A DNA stretch of 64,000 bases. Source: an uncultured Eubacteriales bacterium (GTDB lineage: Bacteria; Bacillota; Clostridia; Oscillospirales; Oscillospiraceae). The first letter of the stretch is position 1, and each line of letters opens with the position of its first letter. A model generated the notes under the pieces. The model saw only the letters and a program-made list of their open reading frames with translations, did no database searches and was not told where the DNA came from. Positions 47,272-58,184 of this stretch are shown piece by piece. Location: contig ONEB01000007.1 in NCBI GenBank assembly GCA_900316745.1, forward strand, positions 1-64,000. The letters run 5' to 3'. The position numbers were made by a program, and so were the translations under genes.

Positions 47272-48366
47272 TCAGAACTTCGTGTTGTTCTGGCTGTTCA
47301 GGTACTGCTTTACCATGACGGCAACCTTGAAGAGAATGGCGTCTTCAAACTCGCGCAGGTCGAGACCCGTGATCTTTTTCACCTTTTCCAAACGGTACAC
47401 AAGCGTGTTGCGGTGGACGTACAGCTTGCGCGCCGTCTCGGAGACGTTGAGGTTGTTTTCAAAGAATTTGTTGATCGTGTCGAGCGTGTCCTCGTCGAGC
47501 GCCTCGATCGGGTTTTTCTTGAACGCTTCGGACAGGAACATCTCGCACAGCGTCACCGGCAGCTGATAGATGATGCGGCCGATGCCGAGGTTTTCGTAGT
47601 GGATGACCGGCTTGTCGTTTTCAAAGACGCGGCCGACCTCGATGGCGACCTGCGCCTCCTTATAGCGGTCGGCGAGCTCGCGCAGATGGTACGCCGTGGT
47701 GCCGATGCCGACGACGGCGCGGATGCGCAGCTCCTGCTGGATCTGCTGCTCGATGCTCTGCGCCAGCGCGATGACCTGCTCGGAGGGCTCGTCCTCCGAA
47801 AGCTGCTTGATGACAACGATGTCCGACTCCGACACGCTGAGCACGAAGTCATGCTGGCGGTCGGGGAACAGGTTCTGCACCAGCTCCAGAACGGCGATGT
47901 CGGTCGCCTCCTGCTGGCGGATAAGAATGACGGCGCGGGGCACGTCGGTGGTGAAGTGCAGCTCCTTGGCGCGGACATAGACGTCGCCGGGAAGAATGTT
48001 ATCGGAGATGATGTTCTTCACGAAGGCTGCCTTGTTGTGCTTTTCCTCAAAGTTCGTGCTCGCCTCGTTCATGCCGACGGAGGCGAGGATGCACACGCTG
48101 CGCGCGATGGCGTCCGTGCCCTCAACGAAGACGGCGTACTCAAAGCGCGCGGTGCTGCCGGAGAGAATCTTGAACGTGCGCTCGGCGGTCGTAAAGAGCG
48201 GCTCCGGCGCGGTGCCGACAGCCTGCTGAAAATCATCCAAGCGGGAGCCGATCGTCGCAAGCTCGCTGCAGGCGATCACGAAGCCCTGTTCGTCCACGAC
48301 GCCGATGCAGCGATCGGTCGCGTCCTTCATCTGAACAATAACGCCCTGGAAAATTCTGCTCGACAT
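47272..48366 (-). CDS. CdaR/PucR-type transcriptional regulator
   Basis: A 364-residue regulator. The N-terminal sugar-diacid-recognition-like domain (SRIFQGVIVQMKDATDRCIGVVDEQGFVIACSEL) occupies about 1-130, a GGDEF-like middle follows, and the C-terminal PucR helix-turn-helix is clear (LNVSETARKLYVHRNTLVYRLEKVKKITGLDL, near 315-345). These proteins activate sugar-acid or purine genes, none of which lie nearby. ATG 48366 was chosen because the domain starts there; upstream in-frame codons overlap the leader. It is 100 bases before ftsE. Confidence 0.88.
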   Translation of the reverse strand: MSSRIFQGVIVQMKDATDRCIGVVDEQGFVIACSELATIGSRLDDFQQAVGTAPEPLFTTAERTFKILSGSTARFEYAVFVEGTDAIARSVCILASVGMNEASTNFEEKHNKAAFVKNIISDNILPGDVYVRAKELHFTTDVPRAVILIRQQEATDIAVLELVQNLFPDRQHDFVLSVSESDIVVIKQLSEDEPSEQVIALAQSIEQQIQQELRIRAVVGIGTTAYHLRELADRYKEAQVAIEVGRVFENDKPVIHYENLGIGRIIYQLPVTLCEMFLSEAFKKNPIEALDEDTLDTINKFFENNLNVSETARKLYVHRNTLVYRLEKVKKITGLDLREFEDAILFKVAVMVKQYLNSQNNTKF

Positions 48367-48467
48367 AGTTTTGAAACCTTCCTCTCTCCATTCGACGCAA
48401 ACAGACACAAAAGCCTGTCAGCATCCGGATGTTTTCCTCTTTCGTTTATGCATTTTTTCCTTTCCAC

Positions 48468-48496
48468 ATCATAGCGTATTTCTGTGCAAATTTCAA
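48468..48496 (-). promoter_or_regulatory. Promoter of CdaR-type regulator
   Basis: TTGAAA, 17 bases, TATGAT on the minus strand. The leader of about 95 bases contains an 11-codon frame (48418-48453) with an AGGA site. Confidence 0.78.
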
Positions 48497-48569
48497 TAGA
48501 GAAATGGTCTTTTTTTGTGAATAATTTTCGAATTCTTGTGATTATGTTACAAATAATTGCGGAAAATTG

Positions 48570-49292
48570 TTAATTTTGCGGCGCTCCGTCCAGAAATACC
48601 GCCTGTACCTCGGCGTCCGAAAGCTCCCGAAAGTCGCCTGGTTTCAGCATTTTGTCCAAATGCAGCGAGCCGATCGAAAGCCGTCGAAGCGTGACGACCG
48701 GCGTGCCGCAGGAAGCGAGCATCCGGCGCACCAGATGGTACTTCCCCTCCCGCACCGTGACGCGGCAGGCGGCCTGATCCGGCAGCAGCTCCAGACGCGC
48801 GGGAAGGCACTTCGTGCCGTCGGAGAGCGTGACGCCCTCGGCAAAGCGGCGCACGTCCGCCTCGTTCGGCATGCCGTCGGTCTCGGCGTAATAGACCTTC
48901 GGCACGTTGTGGCGCGGGGAGATCACGCGGTGGACATAGTCCCCGTCGTTTGTCAGCAGGAGCAGCCCCGTCGTGTCCTTGTCGAGTCTGCCCGCCGGGA
49001 CGAGCTTCAAGCGCCGGAGCTCCTCCGGCAGCAGATCCAGCACCGTCCGCTGGTCGCGGTCGGTCGTCGCGGTGAGGACGCCCGCGGGCTTGTCCATCAT
49101 GAAATAGCGATACTGCCGATACGTCAGCGCAGAGCCGCTCATCGCGACCGCACTGCGCTGCTCGTCGATTTTGAAGTCGATCTGCGTCACAACGGCGCCG
49201 TCCACCGTGACAGCGCCGGACAGGATGCGTTTTCTCGCCTCCTGCCGCGACACGCCGCCTGCAGCGGACACCAGCTTATCCAGACGGATCAT
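48570..49292 (-). CDS. RsuA-family pseudouridine synthase
   Basis: A 240-residue RNA-modifying enzyme. An S4 RNA-binding domain (about 1-60, MIRLDKLVSAAGGVSRQEARKRILSGAVTVDG) is followed by the catalytic domain with GRLDKDTTGLLLLTNDG (catalytic Asp) near 97-113. It may act on 16S or 23S rRNA (RsuA, RluB, RluE or RluF type); the site cannot be read from sequence. ATG 49292 has AGGAGG eight bases upstream. Confidence 0.92.
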   Translation of the reverse strand: MIRLDKLVSAAGGVSRQEARKRILSGAVTVDGAVVTQIDFKIDEQRSAVAMSGSALTYRQYRYFMMDKPAGVLTATTDRDQRTVLDLLPEELRRLKLVPAGRLDKDTTGLLLLTNDGDYVHRVISPRHNVPKVYYAETDGMPNEADVRRFAEGVTLSDGTKCLPARLELLPDQAACRVTVREGKYHLVRRMLASCGTPVVTLRRLSIGSLHLDKMLKPGDFRELSDAEVQAVFLDGAPQN

Positions 49293-49323
49293 CACGCGCA
49301 CCTCCTGCATCTCATATTGTTTT

Positions 49324-49352
49324 ATTATACCGCATAGGATGAAAAAAAGCAA
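49324..49352 (-). promoter_or_regulatory. Promoter of RsuA-family gene
   Basis: TTGCTT, 17 bases, perfect TATAAT on the minus strand. Confidence 0.65.
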
Positions 49353-49372
49353 AAGTTACGGGAGGCGGTACC

Positions 49373-49825
49373 ATGCAAAACGAAACGTTCCGGTTGACGC
49401 GAAAACATCTCGCGGCGCTCGTGCTCATCGCGGCGCTTGCGCTCGCGGCGGTCGTGCTTGCCTGCGGCAGCCGGGGCATTTTCTCGGCGCACTACGGCGT
49501 CGGCAGCGCCGAGGGGCGGCAGGCGTATCTGCACGCGCTCGGGTGGGAGATCGATCCGAAGTCCGAGACCGTCCGGGAGACGACCGTGCCCGAGACGTTC
49601 GACGACATGATGGCGGACTACAACGCCATGCAGCGCAAGCAGGGGTTTGATCTGACGCCCTATCAGGGAAAGAGCGTCACGGTCGTGACCTACGAGGTCA
49701 CAAACTACCCCGTCGACGACACGGTGCTCGTGCAGCTCTGGATCGCGGACGGCGTCGTGATCGCGGGAGACGTCCATTCCACGGCGATGGACGGATTTAT
49801 GCATGGGATCCTCAAAGAGGAATAA
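49373..49825 (+). CDS. DUF4830-type secreted or membrane-anchored protein
   Basis: A 150-residue protein. One N-terminal hydrophobic segment (about 13-31, with Cys31) acts as signal or anchor. The body shows the pattern I know from DUF4830 proteins: YLHALGWEID, VPETFDDMMADYNAMQRKQGFDLTPYQGKSV, YEVTNYP and ADGVVIAGDVHSTAMDGFMHG. The function is not known. GGAGG lies nine bases upstream. The match to DUF4830 is from memory of the pattern. Confidence 0.75.
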   Translation: MQNETFRLTRKHLAALVLIAALALAAVVLACGSRGIFSAHYGVGSAEGRQAYLHALGWEIDPKSETVRETTVPETFDDMMADYNAMQRKQGFDLTPYQGKSVTVVTYEVTNYPVDDTVLVQLWIADGVVIAGDVHSTAMDGFMHGILKEE

Positions 49826-49851
49826 TAATGGTAATTGAAACAATTTGTATC

Positions 49852-49880
49852 TTTACAAGCGCGGATAACTGTGTTATAAT
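49852..49880 (+). promoter_or_regulatory. Promoter with overlapping palindrome
   Basis: TTTACA, 17 bases, perfect TATAAT. The perfect inverted repeat ATAAC-TGT-GTTAT (49865-49877) lies in the spacer and touches the -10 box, where a repressor would block transcription. Confidence 0.72.
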
Positions 49881-49952
49881 ATCTTTGCAAAGTTAGATTC
49901 AATTATGTAATCTTGTTGACTAGATACTTTTAGAGAAAGGATGATTGCAAGC

Positions 49953-50342
49953 ATGTACAGCAAACCGGAGCCGACTCCGAGAGTCGCATTCGTGTTTTAT
50001 GAGACCTTCCTGGAGGCGATCAAGCTGGCGCCGAGGAAAGAGCAGAACAAGGTCCTGCGGCATCTCGTGGAGTGCGGACTGGGACAGCGGAGAGTGGAAA
50101 CGCTCCCCTATCCGAGCCGATCCATCGTGCGGCCGATGCTCACATCCATTGAAAACGCGAACCACAGATACTATGCCGCGATCCGCAGGGGCGAGACGGG
50201 CGGGCGCCCGAAGGTGGAGGTGGATCTGGATCTGGCGCAGCACCTCTACGTGGAGTGCGGCAGCTGGAAGGAGGTGGCCAAGCGGATGGATCTCTCGGAG
50301 GCGACGCTCTACCGGGCGCGGAGAATCGCCGGACAGATCTGA
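49953..50342 (+). CDS. Small protein with C-terminal helix-turn-helix, phage-replication-like
   Basis: A 129-residue protein. The N-terminal half (FVFYETFLEAIKLAPRKEQNKVLRHLVECGLG) recalls DUF6291-like domains of phage replication organisers. A GETGGRPK hinge follows, and the C-terminal 40 residues (VECGSWKEVAKRMDLSEATLYRARR) form a resolvase-type helix-turn-helix. ATG 49953 was preferred over ATG 49941, which touches the AAAGGA site. The promoter is A/T-rich and has an operator-like palindrome. After the stop, an A-rich low-complexity tract (50343-50440) follows. It may be a domesticated phage or plasmid gene. Confidence 0.6.
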   Translation: MYSKPEPTPRVAFVFYETFLEAIKLAPRKEQNKVLRHLVECGLGQRRVETLPYPSRSIVRPMLTSIENANHRYYAAIRRGETGGRPKVEVDLDLAQHLYVECGSWKEVAKRMDLSEATLYRARRIAGQI

Positions 50343-50485
50343 GAAGCGTCAAAACATTCAAAACTGTCAAAAGTCAAAACCTTAATAAGAATAAGAATAT
50401 CAAGAAAAATAAAAAGAATCATAACAATAACAATAAGAACACGCCCTGATGCGCTGCGCGCGTGAGAGAGCGTGTTCGTGAGAGA

Positions 50486-51748
50486 TTATGGTTCCTGTGT
50501 CATTCGCTGCATGAGCGCATCGTAGAAGTTCTCGACGCCGATCCGGTCGGGCGGATGGGTGCCGCCGAGGATACCGAGATGGTCATATTTCAGCGCGGGA
50601 TAGATGTTCCACTGACCCGGCCTGAGCTCGGTATGGTCGTCTGCATCTATGTGGGCGTCAAAGACGGGTGCGCCGCTCGCGTCGAGATGGTACGGACAAT
50701 AGGCGCTGACGGCGTTGACCATGCCGTCGTTTGCAAACCAGGACGCATCGATGCTCTGACGCGGAACGGAGACCGTCTGCTGCAGGTCGCCATATCCCAC
50801 GGTGAAGCGCCCGGGCGTCGTGCCGGTATAGGCGCCCATTGCGGACGCGAGGCTCCGCAGCTGGACAAGCATCGTGCCCGTCGGCACCTGCACGCCGTTT
50901 TCGTCCATCGTGCTCACGCCGTAGTAACAGAAATAATAGACGTCCGGCTGGAGCTCGATGGAGGCATTGATGGCGCAGGCGCGGTCGACCGTCATGTCGT
51001 TCAGGGCGCTGTCATAGTGCTGATAGAAGCCGAAGTCCTCCATGCGCGCTGCCGCGGCCGCCTCGGTCATGGAGGCGTCGGACGTGACGCCGAACTGCTC
51101 CAGATGCGGATCATAGCCCGCGGTGGAGGAAGAAAACGCGTCGCCGCCGCCGGAGACATCCATCGCCGTGGTGCCGTTCGAGGGCGCGGCAAGGATCGCG
51201 AGCGCATGGACCCAGCCCCTGTGTCCGCCGGTGAAGAGCGGGCTGGCGCTCTCCCCTGCCGCAGCGGTCTCCTCCGGCGCGCCGTCCACGAGCAGATCCA
51301 GCAAAAGCCGCACCGTGACGCCGCCGAAGCTGTGTCCGACGAGATTCACGGGGTGGTCTGCGTCCCATGTGAAGTCCGGGATCAGCGCCCTGCCGGTGAA
51401 GTCCATGCCGTAGCGGTCGTGTCCGCACATCCGGCTGTGCGCCGCGCCGTAGTCCGTGCGCGTGCCGGTGATCTGGGCATAGAGCTCGCAGGCGCGGTCC
51501 CAGGCGCTGGAGTGCGGCCCGACAGACGCCATGTACACGTCATAGCCGCCGTCCGTGAGGTGCTTTTCGATGTCGGCGGCGTTCATGCCGAAGTACGGAA
51601 AGTGCGCCTGCCGCGCGTCATAGCTGCCCCAGCCGCTGTAACCGTGCACGAATACCGTCGGCAGCGCAACCACCTTACCGCCGCAGCCCGAGAGCAGCGC
51701 GGCGGTCATCAAAGCAGCGAGAACGAGACAAAGCGTTTTGTATTTCAT
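50486..51748 (-). CDS. Secreted lipase lipoprotein, family I.5-like
   Basis: A 420-residue lipoprotein. The signal peptide ends in LLSGC (Cys22). The alpha/beta-hydrolase core has VFVHGYSGWG (oxyanion HG), nucleophile Ser in NLVGHSFGGVTV, and a C-terminal catalytic His in KYDHLGIL. The insert DYGAAHSRMCGHDRYG matches the zinc-binding stretch of thermoalkalophilic Geobacillus lipases, so this is a family I.5-type lipase. It probably cleaves lipids at the cell surface. It lies after the tuf terminator and has its own ATG with GGAG upstream. Confidence 0.88.
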   Translation of the reverse strand: MKYKTLCLVLAALMTAALLSGCGGKVVALPTVFVHGYSGWGSYDARQAHFPYFGMNAADIEKHLTDGGYDVYMASVGPHSSAWDRACELYAQITGTRTDYGAAHSRMCGHDRYGMDFTGRALIPDFTWDADHPVNLVGHSFGGVTVRLLLDLLVDGAPEETAAAGESASPLFTGGHRGWVHALAILAAPSNGTTAMDVSGGGDAFSSSTAGYDPHLEQFGVTSDASMTEAAAAARMEDFGFYQHYDSALNDMTVDRACAINASIELQPDVYYFCYYGVSTMDENGVQVPTGTMLVQLRSLASAMGAYTGTTPGRFTVGYGDLQQTVSVPRQSIDASWFANDGMVNAVSAYCPYHLDASGAPVFDAHIDADDHTELRPGQWNIYPALKYDHLGILGGTHPPDRIGVENFYDALMQRMTQEP

Positions 51749-51777
51749 GGAGATCCCTCCCGGGATTCAGATCATGC

Positions 51778-51811
51778 AAAAAGGACGCGCTGCTTGTGCA
51801 GCGCGCCCTGT
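51778..51811 (-). terminator. Terminator of the str operon
   Basis: GGGCGCGCTGC and GCAGCGCGTCC pair around ACAA, then TTTTTGC on the minus strand. It follows the tuf stop by 12 bases. Confidence 0.88.
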
Positions 51812-51822
51812 GGGGGTACGAA

Positions 51823-53061
51823 TTACTCGTTGATGGCGATGACAACGCCGGAACCGACGGTACGGCCGCCCTCGCGGATAGCGAAGCGCAGACCATTCTC
51901 GATGGCGATGGGGGTGATGAGCTCGACGTTCATGTCGACGTTATCACCAGGCATGCACATCTCGACGCCCTCGGGAAGGGTGATGACGCCGGTCACGTCC
52001 GTGGTACGGAAGTAGAACTGGGGACGATAGTTGTTGAAGAACGGGGTGTGACGGCCGCCCTCGTCCTTGCTCAGGACGTAGACCTGACCGGTGAACTTGG
52101 TGTGGGGGTGGATGGAGCCGGGAGCAGCCAGAACCTGGCCACGCTCGACGGACTTCTTGTCGATGCCGCGGAGCAGGCAACCGACGTTGTCGCCGGCCTC
52201 GGCGTACTCGAGGGTCTTGTGGAACATCTCGGTGCCGGTGACGACGGAGTTCTGGGTGTCCTTGATGCCGACGATCTCAACCTTATCGCCAACCTTGACG
52301 GTGCCACGCTCGACACGGCCCGTGACGACGGTGCCGCGGCCGGAGATGGTGAAGACGTCCTCGATGGGCATCAGGAAAGGCAGGTCAGCCTTGCGGTCGG
52401 GGGTCTTGATCCAGGTGTCAACAGCGTCCATCAGGCGCCAGATGCACTCGTACTCGGGAGCATGGGGATCCTTGGACTCGCTGATCAGAGCGTTCAGAGC
52501 GGAGCCGGGGATGATCGGGGTCTCGTCGCCGGGGAACTCGTAGGTGTCGAGCAGCTCACGGACTTCCATCTCGACGAGCTCAAGCAGCTCGGGGTCGTCG
52601 ACCTGGTCAACCTTGTTCAGGAAGACGAGGATATAAGGAACGTTAACCTGACGGGCGAGCAGGAGGTGCTCACGGGTCTGAGCCATCGGGCCGTCGGAGG
52701 CAGCGATGACGAGGATGCCGCCGTCCATCTGAGCAGCGCCGGTGATCATGTTCTTGATATAGTCGGCGTGGCCCGGGCAGTCGACGTGCGCATAGTGGCG
52801 GCCCTGGATCTGCTGACCGTCAAGACCGGTGCGGTCATAGGTCTGATACTCGACGTGCGCGGTGTTGATCGTGATGCCGCGGGCCTTCTCTTCGGGGGCC
52901 TTGTCGATCTGATCGTAAGCGGTGAAGTCAGCGGCCTCGGGGTCGGCGAGGGCGAGAACCTTCGTGATCGCGGCGGTGAGGGTGGTCTTACCATGGTCGA
53001 TGTGGCCGATGGTACCGATGTTGACATGAGGCTTGGTTCTGTTAAAAGTCTGCTTTGCCAT
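51823..53061 (-). CDS. tuf: Elongation factor Tu
   Basis: A 412-residue GTPase that delivers aminoacyl-tRNA. G1 GHIDHGKTT (residues 19-27), switch [14 protein letters not shown]3 DCPGH and G4 NKVD are intact. It is about 15 residues longer than common EF-Tu: after EYQTYD there is an extra loop ([11 protein letters not shown]) before [11 protein letters not shown], and a small extension at [14 protein letters not shown]. The gene closes the rpsL-rpsG-fusA-tuf order. Codon use is strongly biased, as expected for a highly expressed gene. Confidence 0.97.
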   Translation of the reverse strand: MAKQTFNRTKPHVNIGTIGHIDHGKTTLTAAITKVLALADPEAADFTAYDQIDKAPEEKARGITINTAHVEYQTYDRTGLDGQQIQGRHYAHVDCPGHADYIKNMITGAAQMDGGILVIAASDGPMAQTREHLLLARQVNVPYILVFLNKVDQVDDPELLELVEMEVRELLDTYEFPGDETPIIPGSALNALISESKDPHAPEYECIWRLMDAVDTWIKTPDRKADLPFLMPIEDVFTISGRGTVVTGRVERGTVKVGDKVEIVGIKDTQNSVVTGTEMFHKTLEYAEAGDNVGCLLRGIDKKSVERGQVLAAPGSIHPHTKFTGQVYVLSKDEGGRHTPFFNNYRPQFYFRTTDVTGVITLPEGVEMCMPGDNVDMNVELITPIAIENGLRFAIREGGRTVGSGVVIAINE

Positions 53062-53144
53062 TACATTGTCCTCCTAGTATGATTTGTTAAATAAATTGTG
53101 TGTCGGTCTTCCTACAAAAAGCGCTTCAAAGCGCAAATTGAACG

Positions 53145-55214
<2,070 letters not shown>

Positions 55215-55241
55215 AAAAGTTTGCTCCTAGGGTTTTGAAGA

Positions 55242-55712
55242 TTACCAGCGGAAATGCGCAAAAGCCTTGTTGGACTCTGCCATCTTGTGGGTATCTTCGC
55301 GCTTTTTCACAGCTGCGCCAGTGTTGTTGCAGGCGTCCATGATCTCACCGGCCAGGCGCTCCTTCATGGTCTTCTCGCTGCGCTTGCGGGCGAACAGAGT
55401 CAGCCAGCGCAGACCCAGCGTCTGACGACGCTCGGGGCGGACCTCCATAGGAACCTGATAGGTCGCGCCGCCGACACGGCGGGCCTTGACCTCGAGGCTC
55501 GGCATGATGTTGTTCATGGCTTCGGTAAAGGCATCCAGAGGCTCTTTACCGGTCTTTTCCTTGATGATGTCAAAAGCGTCGTAAACGACCTTCTGCGCAA
55601 CACCCTTTTTGCCGTCGAGCATAATGCTGTTGATGAGCTTGGTCACCAGCACGCTGTTATACATCGGATCAGGCAAAATTTCTCTTTTGGGAACGTTACC
55701 TCTTCTGGGCAC
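55242..55712 (-). CDS. rpsG: 30S ribosomal protein S7
   Basis: A 156-residue ribosomal protein that organises the 3' major domain of 16S rRNA. The GTG start gives the canonical [16 protein letters not shown] terminus and has GGAGG eight bases upstream; a six-residue upstream extension is rejected. It is followed by fusA in the str operon. Confidence 0.97.
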   Translation of the reverse strand: MPRRGNVPKREILPDPMYNSVLVTKLINSIMLDGKKGVAQKVVYDAFDIIKEKTGKEPLDAFTEAMNNIMPSLEVKARRVGGATYQVPMEVRPERRQTLGLRWLTLFARKRSEKTMKERLAGEIMDACNNTGAAVKKREDTHKMAESNKAFAHFRW

Positions 55713-55837
55713 TAATCTTCCCTCCTTCATTATAGAATGATTTCACAGGTACTCGAAGGCGTCTTTCAGCCTCCGCTGCGCCCTGAGCTAACGACCTTAT
55801 ATCGTTACCAACAGGGCAAAAATTTGCTGTTGGGAAA

Positions 55838-56260
55838 TTACTTCTTGCCAGCCTTCGGCTTCTTGGCACCGTACTTGGAACGGGCCTGCATTCTGCCGGT
55901 AACGCCCTGGGTATCGAGCGTGCCGCGAATGATGTGGTAACGGACGCCAGGCAGGTCCTTGACACGGCCGCCGCGGATCATAACGACGCTATGCTCCTGC
56001 AGGTTGTGGCCGATGCCGGGAATGTAGGCGGTCACCTCATAGCCGTTGGTCAGACGCACACGGGCGATCTTACGAAGCGCGGAGTTCGGCTTCTTGGGGG
56101 TAGAGGTACGGACTGCGGTGCAGACGCCTCTCTTCTGCGGAGCGCTCAGGTCGGTCTCGCGGCCCTTCAGGGTGTTCAGGCCCTTCTGCAGCGCGGGAGA
56201 AGTGGACTTGTAGCTCACTTTCTTTCTGCCCTTTCTCACCAACTGGTTAAATGTCGGCAT
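55838..56260 (-). CDS. rpsL: 30S ribosomal protein S12
   Basis: A 140-residue decoding-centre protein. The hallmark segments are [31 protein letters not shown] (with the Lys42-equivalent of streptomycin resistance) and [20 protein letters not shown] 56260 has GGAGG eight bases upstream. It is the first gene of the operon, with its promoter 130 bases upstream; the 125-base gap to rpsG has two possible stem-loops (CAACAG/CTGTTG and TAACGA/TCGTTA). Confidence 0.97.
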   Translation of the reverse strand: MPTFNQLVRKGRKKVSYKSTSPALQKGLNTLKGRETDLSAPQKRGVCTAVRTSTPKKPNSALRKIARVRLTNGYEVTAYIPGIGHNLQEHSVVMIRGGRVKDLPGVRYHIIRGTLDTQGVTGRMQARSKYGAKKPKAGKK

Positions 56261-56389
56261 GGTTTTCCTCCTTTCCTCGAAAAATTGAAAATCACAAAAA
56301 TCACAAGAAAACCCTTGAAATTTCAAGGTGTTTTTGTGGTTTCTGCACATGTGCGGCGCGAAACATCGCGCAAGCCCACGCAAAATAGA

Positions 56390-56418
56390 ATACTAACATA
56401 TTGCACAAGATTCGTCAA
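56390..56418 (-). promoter_or_regulatory. Promoter of str operon
   Basis: TTGACG, 17 bases, TAGTAT on the minus strand. Confidence 0.78.
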
Positions 56419-56443
56419 GCAAATTTATGAAAATTTTTTTGCA

Positions 56444-56485
56444 AAAAATACCCCGGCATAAGGAGATTGTTTCCAAATGCCGGGG
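56444..56485 (-). terminator. Terminator of citrate synthase gene
   Basis: On the minus strand CCCCGGCAT pairs with ATGCCGGGG, followed by TATTTTTTGC. Confidence 0.85.
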
Positions 56486-56507
56486 GAATTATGCGGTTCG
56501 AATCAAT

Positions 56508-56612
56508 AGCGTCATTGCGAGGAGCGAAGCGACGTGGCAAGGCACGTCCCCTGCAGCAGGCCAAAACAGAACGAGATTGCCACGGCTCCTGACGGAGCCT
56601 CGCAATGACGCT
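56508..56612. repeat. MITE-like intergenic repeat
   Basis: A 105-base element bounded by perfect 15-base inverted ends AGCGTCATTGCGAGG and CCTCGCAATGACGCT. The inner GAGCGAAGCGACGTGGCAA pairs broadly with TTGCCACGGCTCC. This GTCATTGCGAGGAGCGAAGCGAC sequence is a widely dispersed non-coding repeat in many bacteria. No reading frame is carried. Confidence 0.8.
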
Positions 56613-56632
56613 TTGTTTCAGATGATGACAGT

Positions 56633-57991
56633 TTACCGCTCCTCCACGGGGATGTAGGCCCTGCGGATCTGGGCGGCGCGGTAGGCCGGGCGCATGATGC
56701 GCAGGCCGGTGGAGATCTCCTCCATGCGGTGGGCGCACCAGCCGGCCATGCGAGCGCTGGCGAACAGCGGCGTGAACATATCCGGCGGGATATCCAGCAT
56801 GTCATAGATCAGACCGGAGTACATATCCACGTTCGCGCACATGGCGATCGGACGCTTGCGGCGGTCCATGATCTTCTCGATGCCCATGCGCTCGATGCGG
56901 TCCATGAGCACAAGATCTCCCTCCCTGCCCTTGTGCTCGGCAAGGCTCAAGGCGTATTTCTTGATGATCACGGCGCGGGGATCCGACATCGTATACACCG
57001 CGTGGCCGAGGCCGTAGATCTTGCCGGAGCGGTCTCCCGCCTGCTTGTCGAGGATGCGGTCAAGGTAGGCCGAGAGCGCATCGTCCGTCGGGTCGGCACC
57101 GACATTTGCCTTCACATCGGTGAACATATCGAGCGCCTTGGCATTCGCGCCGCCGTGCAGAGGACCCTTCAGCGAGCCGACAGCACCCGCAATGGCGCTG
57201 TAAGTGTCCGTGCCGGAGCTGGACATGGCGCGGCAGACGAAGGTGGAGTTGTTCGACGAGTGCTCGGCGTGCAGGATCATCATCAGATCCAGCAGATGCG
57301 CCTCCTCGGGCGTGTACTGCTTATCCTTGCGCAGCATGCGCAGGAAGTTTTCTGACAGGCTCAGTCCCGGCGCGGGGTTGTGCAGGTACATGGACTTGTG
57401 CTCGTAGTAATACCGTTTGGCGCGATAGGCGTTGGCGGAAATGATCGGCACGCGCGCGATCAGCTCGACGGACTGGCGCGTGAGGTTTTCCAGCGACGTG
57501 TCATCGGGGTTGTCGTCGTATGCATAGAGATCCAGCACGCAGCGGCCGAGCTGGTTCATGATGTTCGCGCTCGGCTGGCGGAGAATGTTGTCCTCGTTGA
57601 AGCGCTCAGGCAACTCCCGCGCCTGCTCCAGAAGATGCCGGAACGCCTCGAGCTGGCGCGCCGTCGGGAGCTTGCCGATCAGGAGCAGGTACGCGACCTC
57701 CTCATACCCGAACGTGCCCGCCGCTCTGTGCGCCTCGACGATGTCCTCGACGCTGATGCCGCGGTAGTAGAGCCTGCCGGGCGCCGGCTGGCGCACGCCG
57801 TCTTCCATATAATAGCCCTGCACGCTGCCGATGTTGCTCACGCCCACGAGCACGCCCGTGCCGTCGGCGTTGCGCAGGCCGTGCTTGATGTTCGGGTCGT
57901 TCAGACACCGCTGCGGGATCACATACTGCGCGGCGAGCTTCGCGTAGAGGGAATGAATGTCCTGTTCGTAGACCGGAGAGATGGTCGCCAT
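56633..57991 (-). CDS. gltA: Citrate synthase
   Basis: A 452-residue enzyme joining oxaloacetate and acetyl-CoA. It shows the catalytic His segments MILHAEHSSNNSTFVCR and GPLHGGANAKALDMF, with GKIYGLGHAVYTMSDPRA. MATISPVY is taken as start; longer in-frame sequence overlaps the promoter. It is transcribed away from the aconitase-like and isocitrate dehydrogenase genes, and together they make 2-oxoglutarate. A 2-methylcitrate role cannot be excluded from sequence. Confidence 0.92.
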   Translation of the reverse strand: MATISPVYEQDIHSLYAKLAAQYVIPQRCLNDPNIKHGLRNADGTGVLVGVSNIGSVQGYYMEDGVRQPAPGRLYYRGISVEDIVEAHRAAGTFGYEEVAYLLLIGKLPTARQLEAFRHLLEQARELPERFNEDNILRQPSANIMNQLGRCVLDLYAYDDNPDDTSLENLTRQSVELIARVPIISANAYRAKRYYYEHKSMYLHNPAPGLSLSENFLRMLRKDKQYTPEEAHLLDLMMILHAEHSSNNSTFVCRAMSSSGTDTYSAIAGAVGSLKGPLHGGANAKALDMFTDVKANVGADPTDDALSAYLDRILDKQAGDRSGKIYGLGHAVYTMSDPRAVIIKKYALSLAEHKGREGDLVLMDRIERMGIEKIMDRRKRPIAMCANVDMYSGLIYDMLDIPPDMFTPLFASARMAGWCAHRMEEISTGLRIMRPAYRAAQIRRAYIPVEER

Positions 57992-58049
57992 GGGTCGGTT
58001 GCACTCCTTTTTTGCAATTTTTGAGATTGTAAATTTCATTTTCAGCCGT

Positions 58050-58078
58050 ATTATACCGTTCTTTTTCCGAAAATGCAA
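58050..58078 (-). promoter_or_regulatory. Promoter of citrate synthase gene
   Basis: TTGCAT, 17 bases, perfect TATAAT on the minus strand. Confidence 0.75.
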
Positions 58079-58120
58079 CTGTAATTTGCATGTTTACATT
58101 TTAACTATTGCATTTTGGGC

Positions 58121-58148
58121 TTGTGCTTTCCGAATTCTGTGGTATACT
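58121..58148 (+). promoter_or_regulatory. Promoter of aconitase-icd operon
   Basis: TTGTGC, 16 bases, TATACT; the upstream edge is about 43 bases from the citrate synthase -35 box, so one regulator could serve both. Confidence 0.65.
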
Positions 58149-58184
58149 GTGAAGCGTCAAAGAACGAAAAGAGAGGATAATCAA

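Larger units (their letters stand above)
56261..56632. other. Intergenic region before rpsL and after citrate synthase
   Basis: This 372-base stretch holds the rpsL promoter (56390-56418), the citrate synthase terminator (56444-56485) and a 105-base MITE-like repeat (56508-56612). No gene was seen. Confidence 0.75.

Noticed and set aside
50343-50450. A-rich tract read as a continuation of the preceding gene (stop read-through)
   Set aside because: The frame stays open after the TGA for about 36 codons, but the composition is low-complexity and there is no recoding signal. I keep the stop as real and list the tract only as a curiosity.
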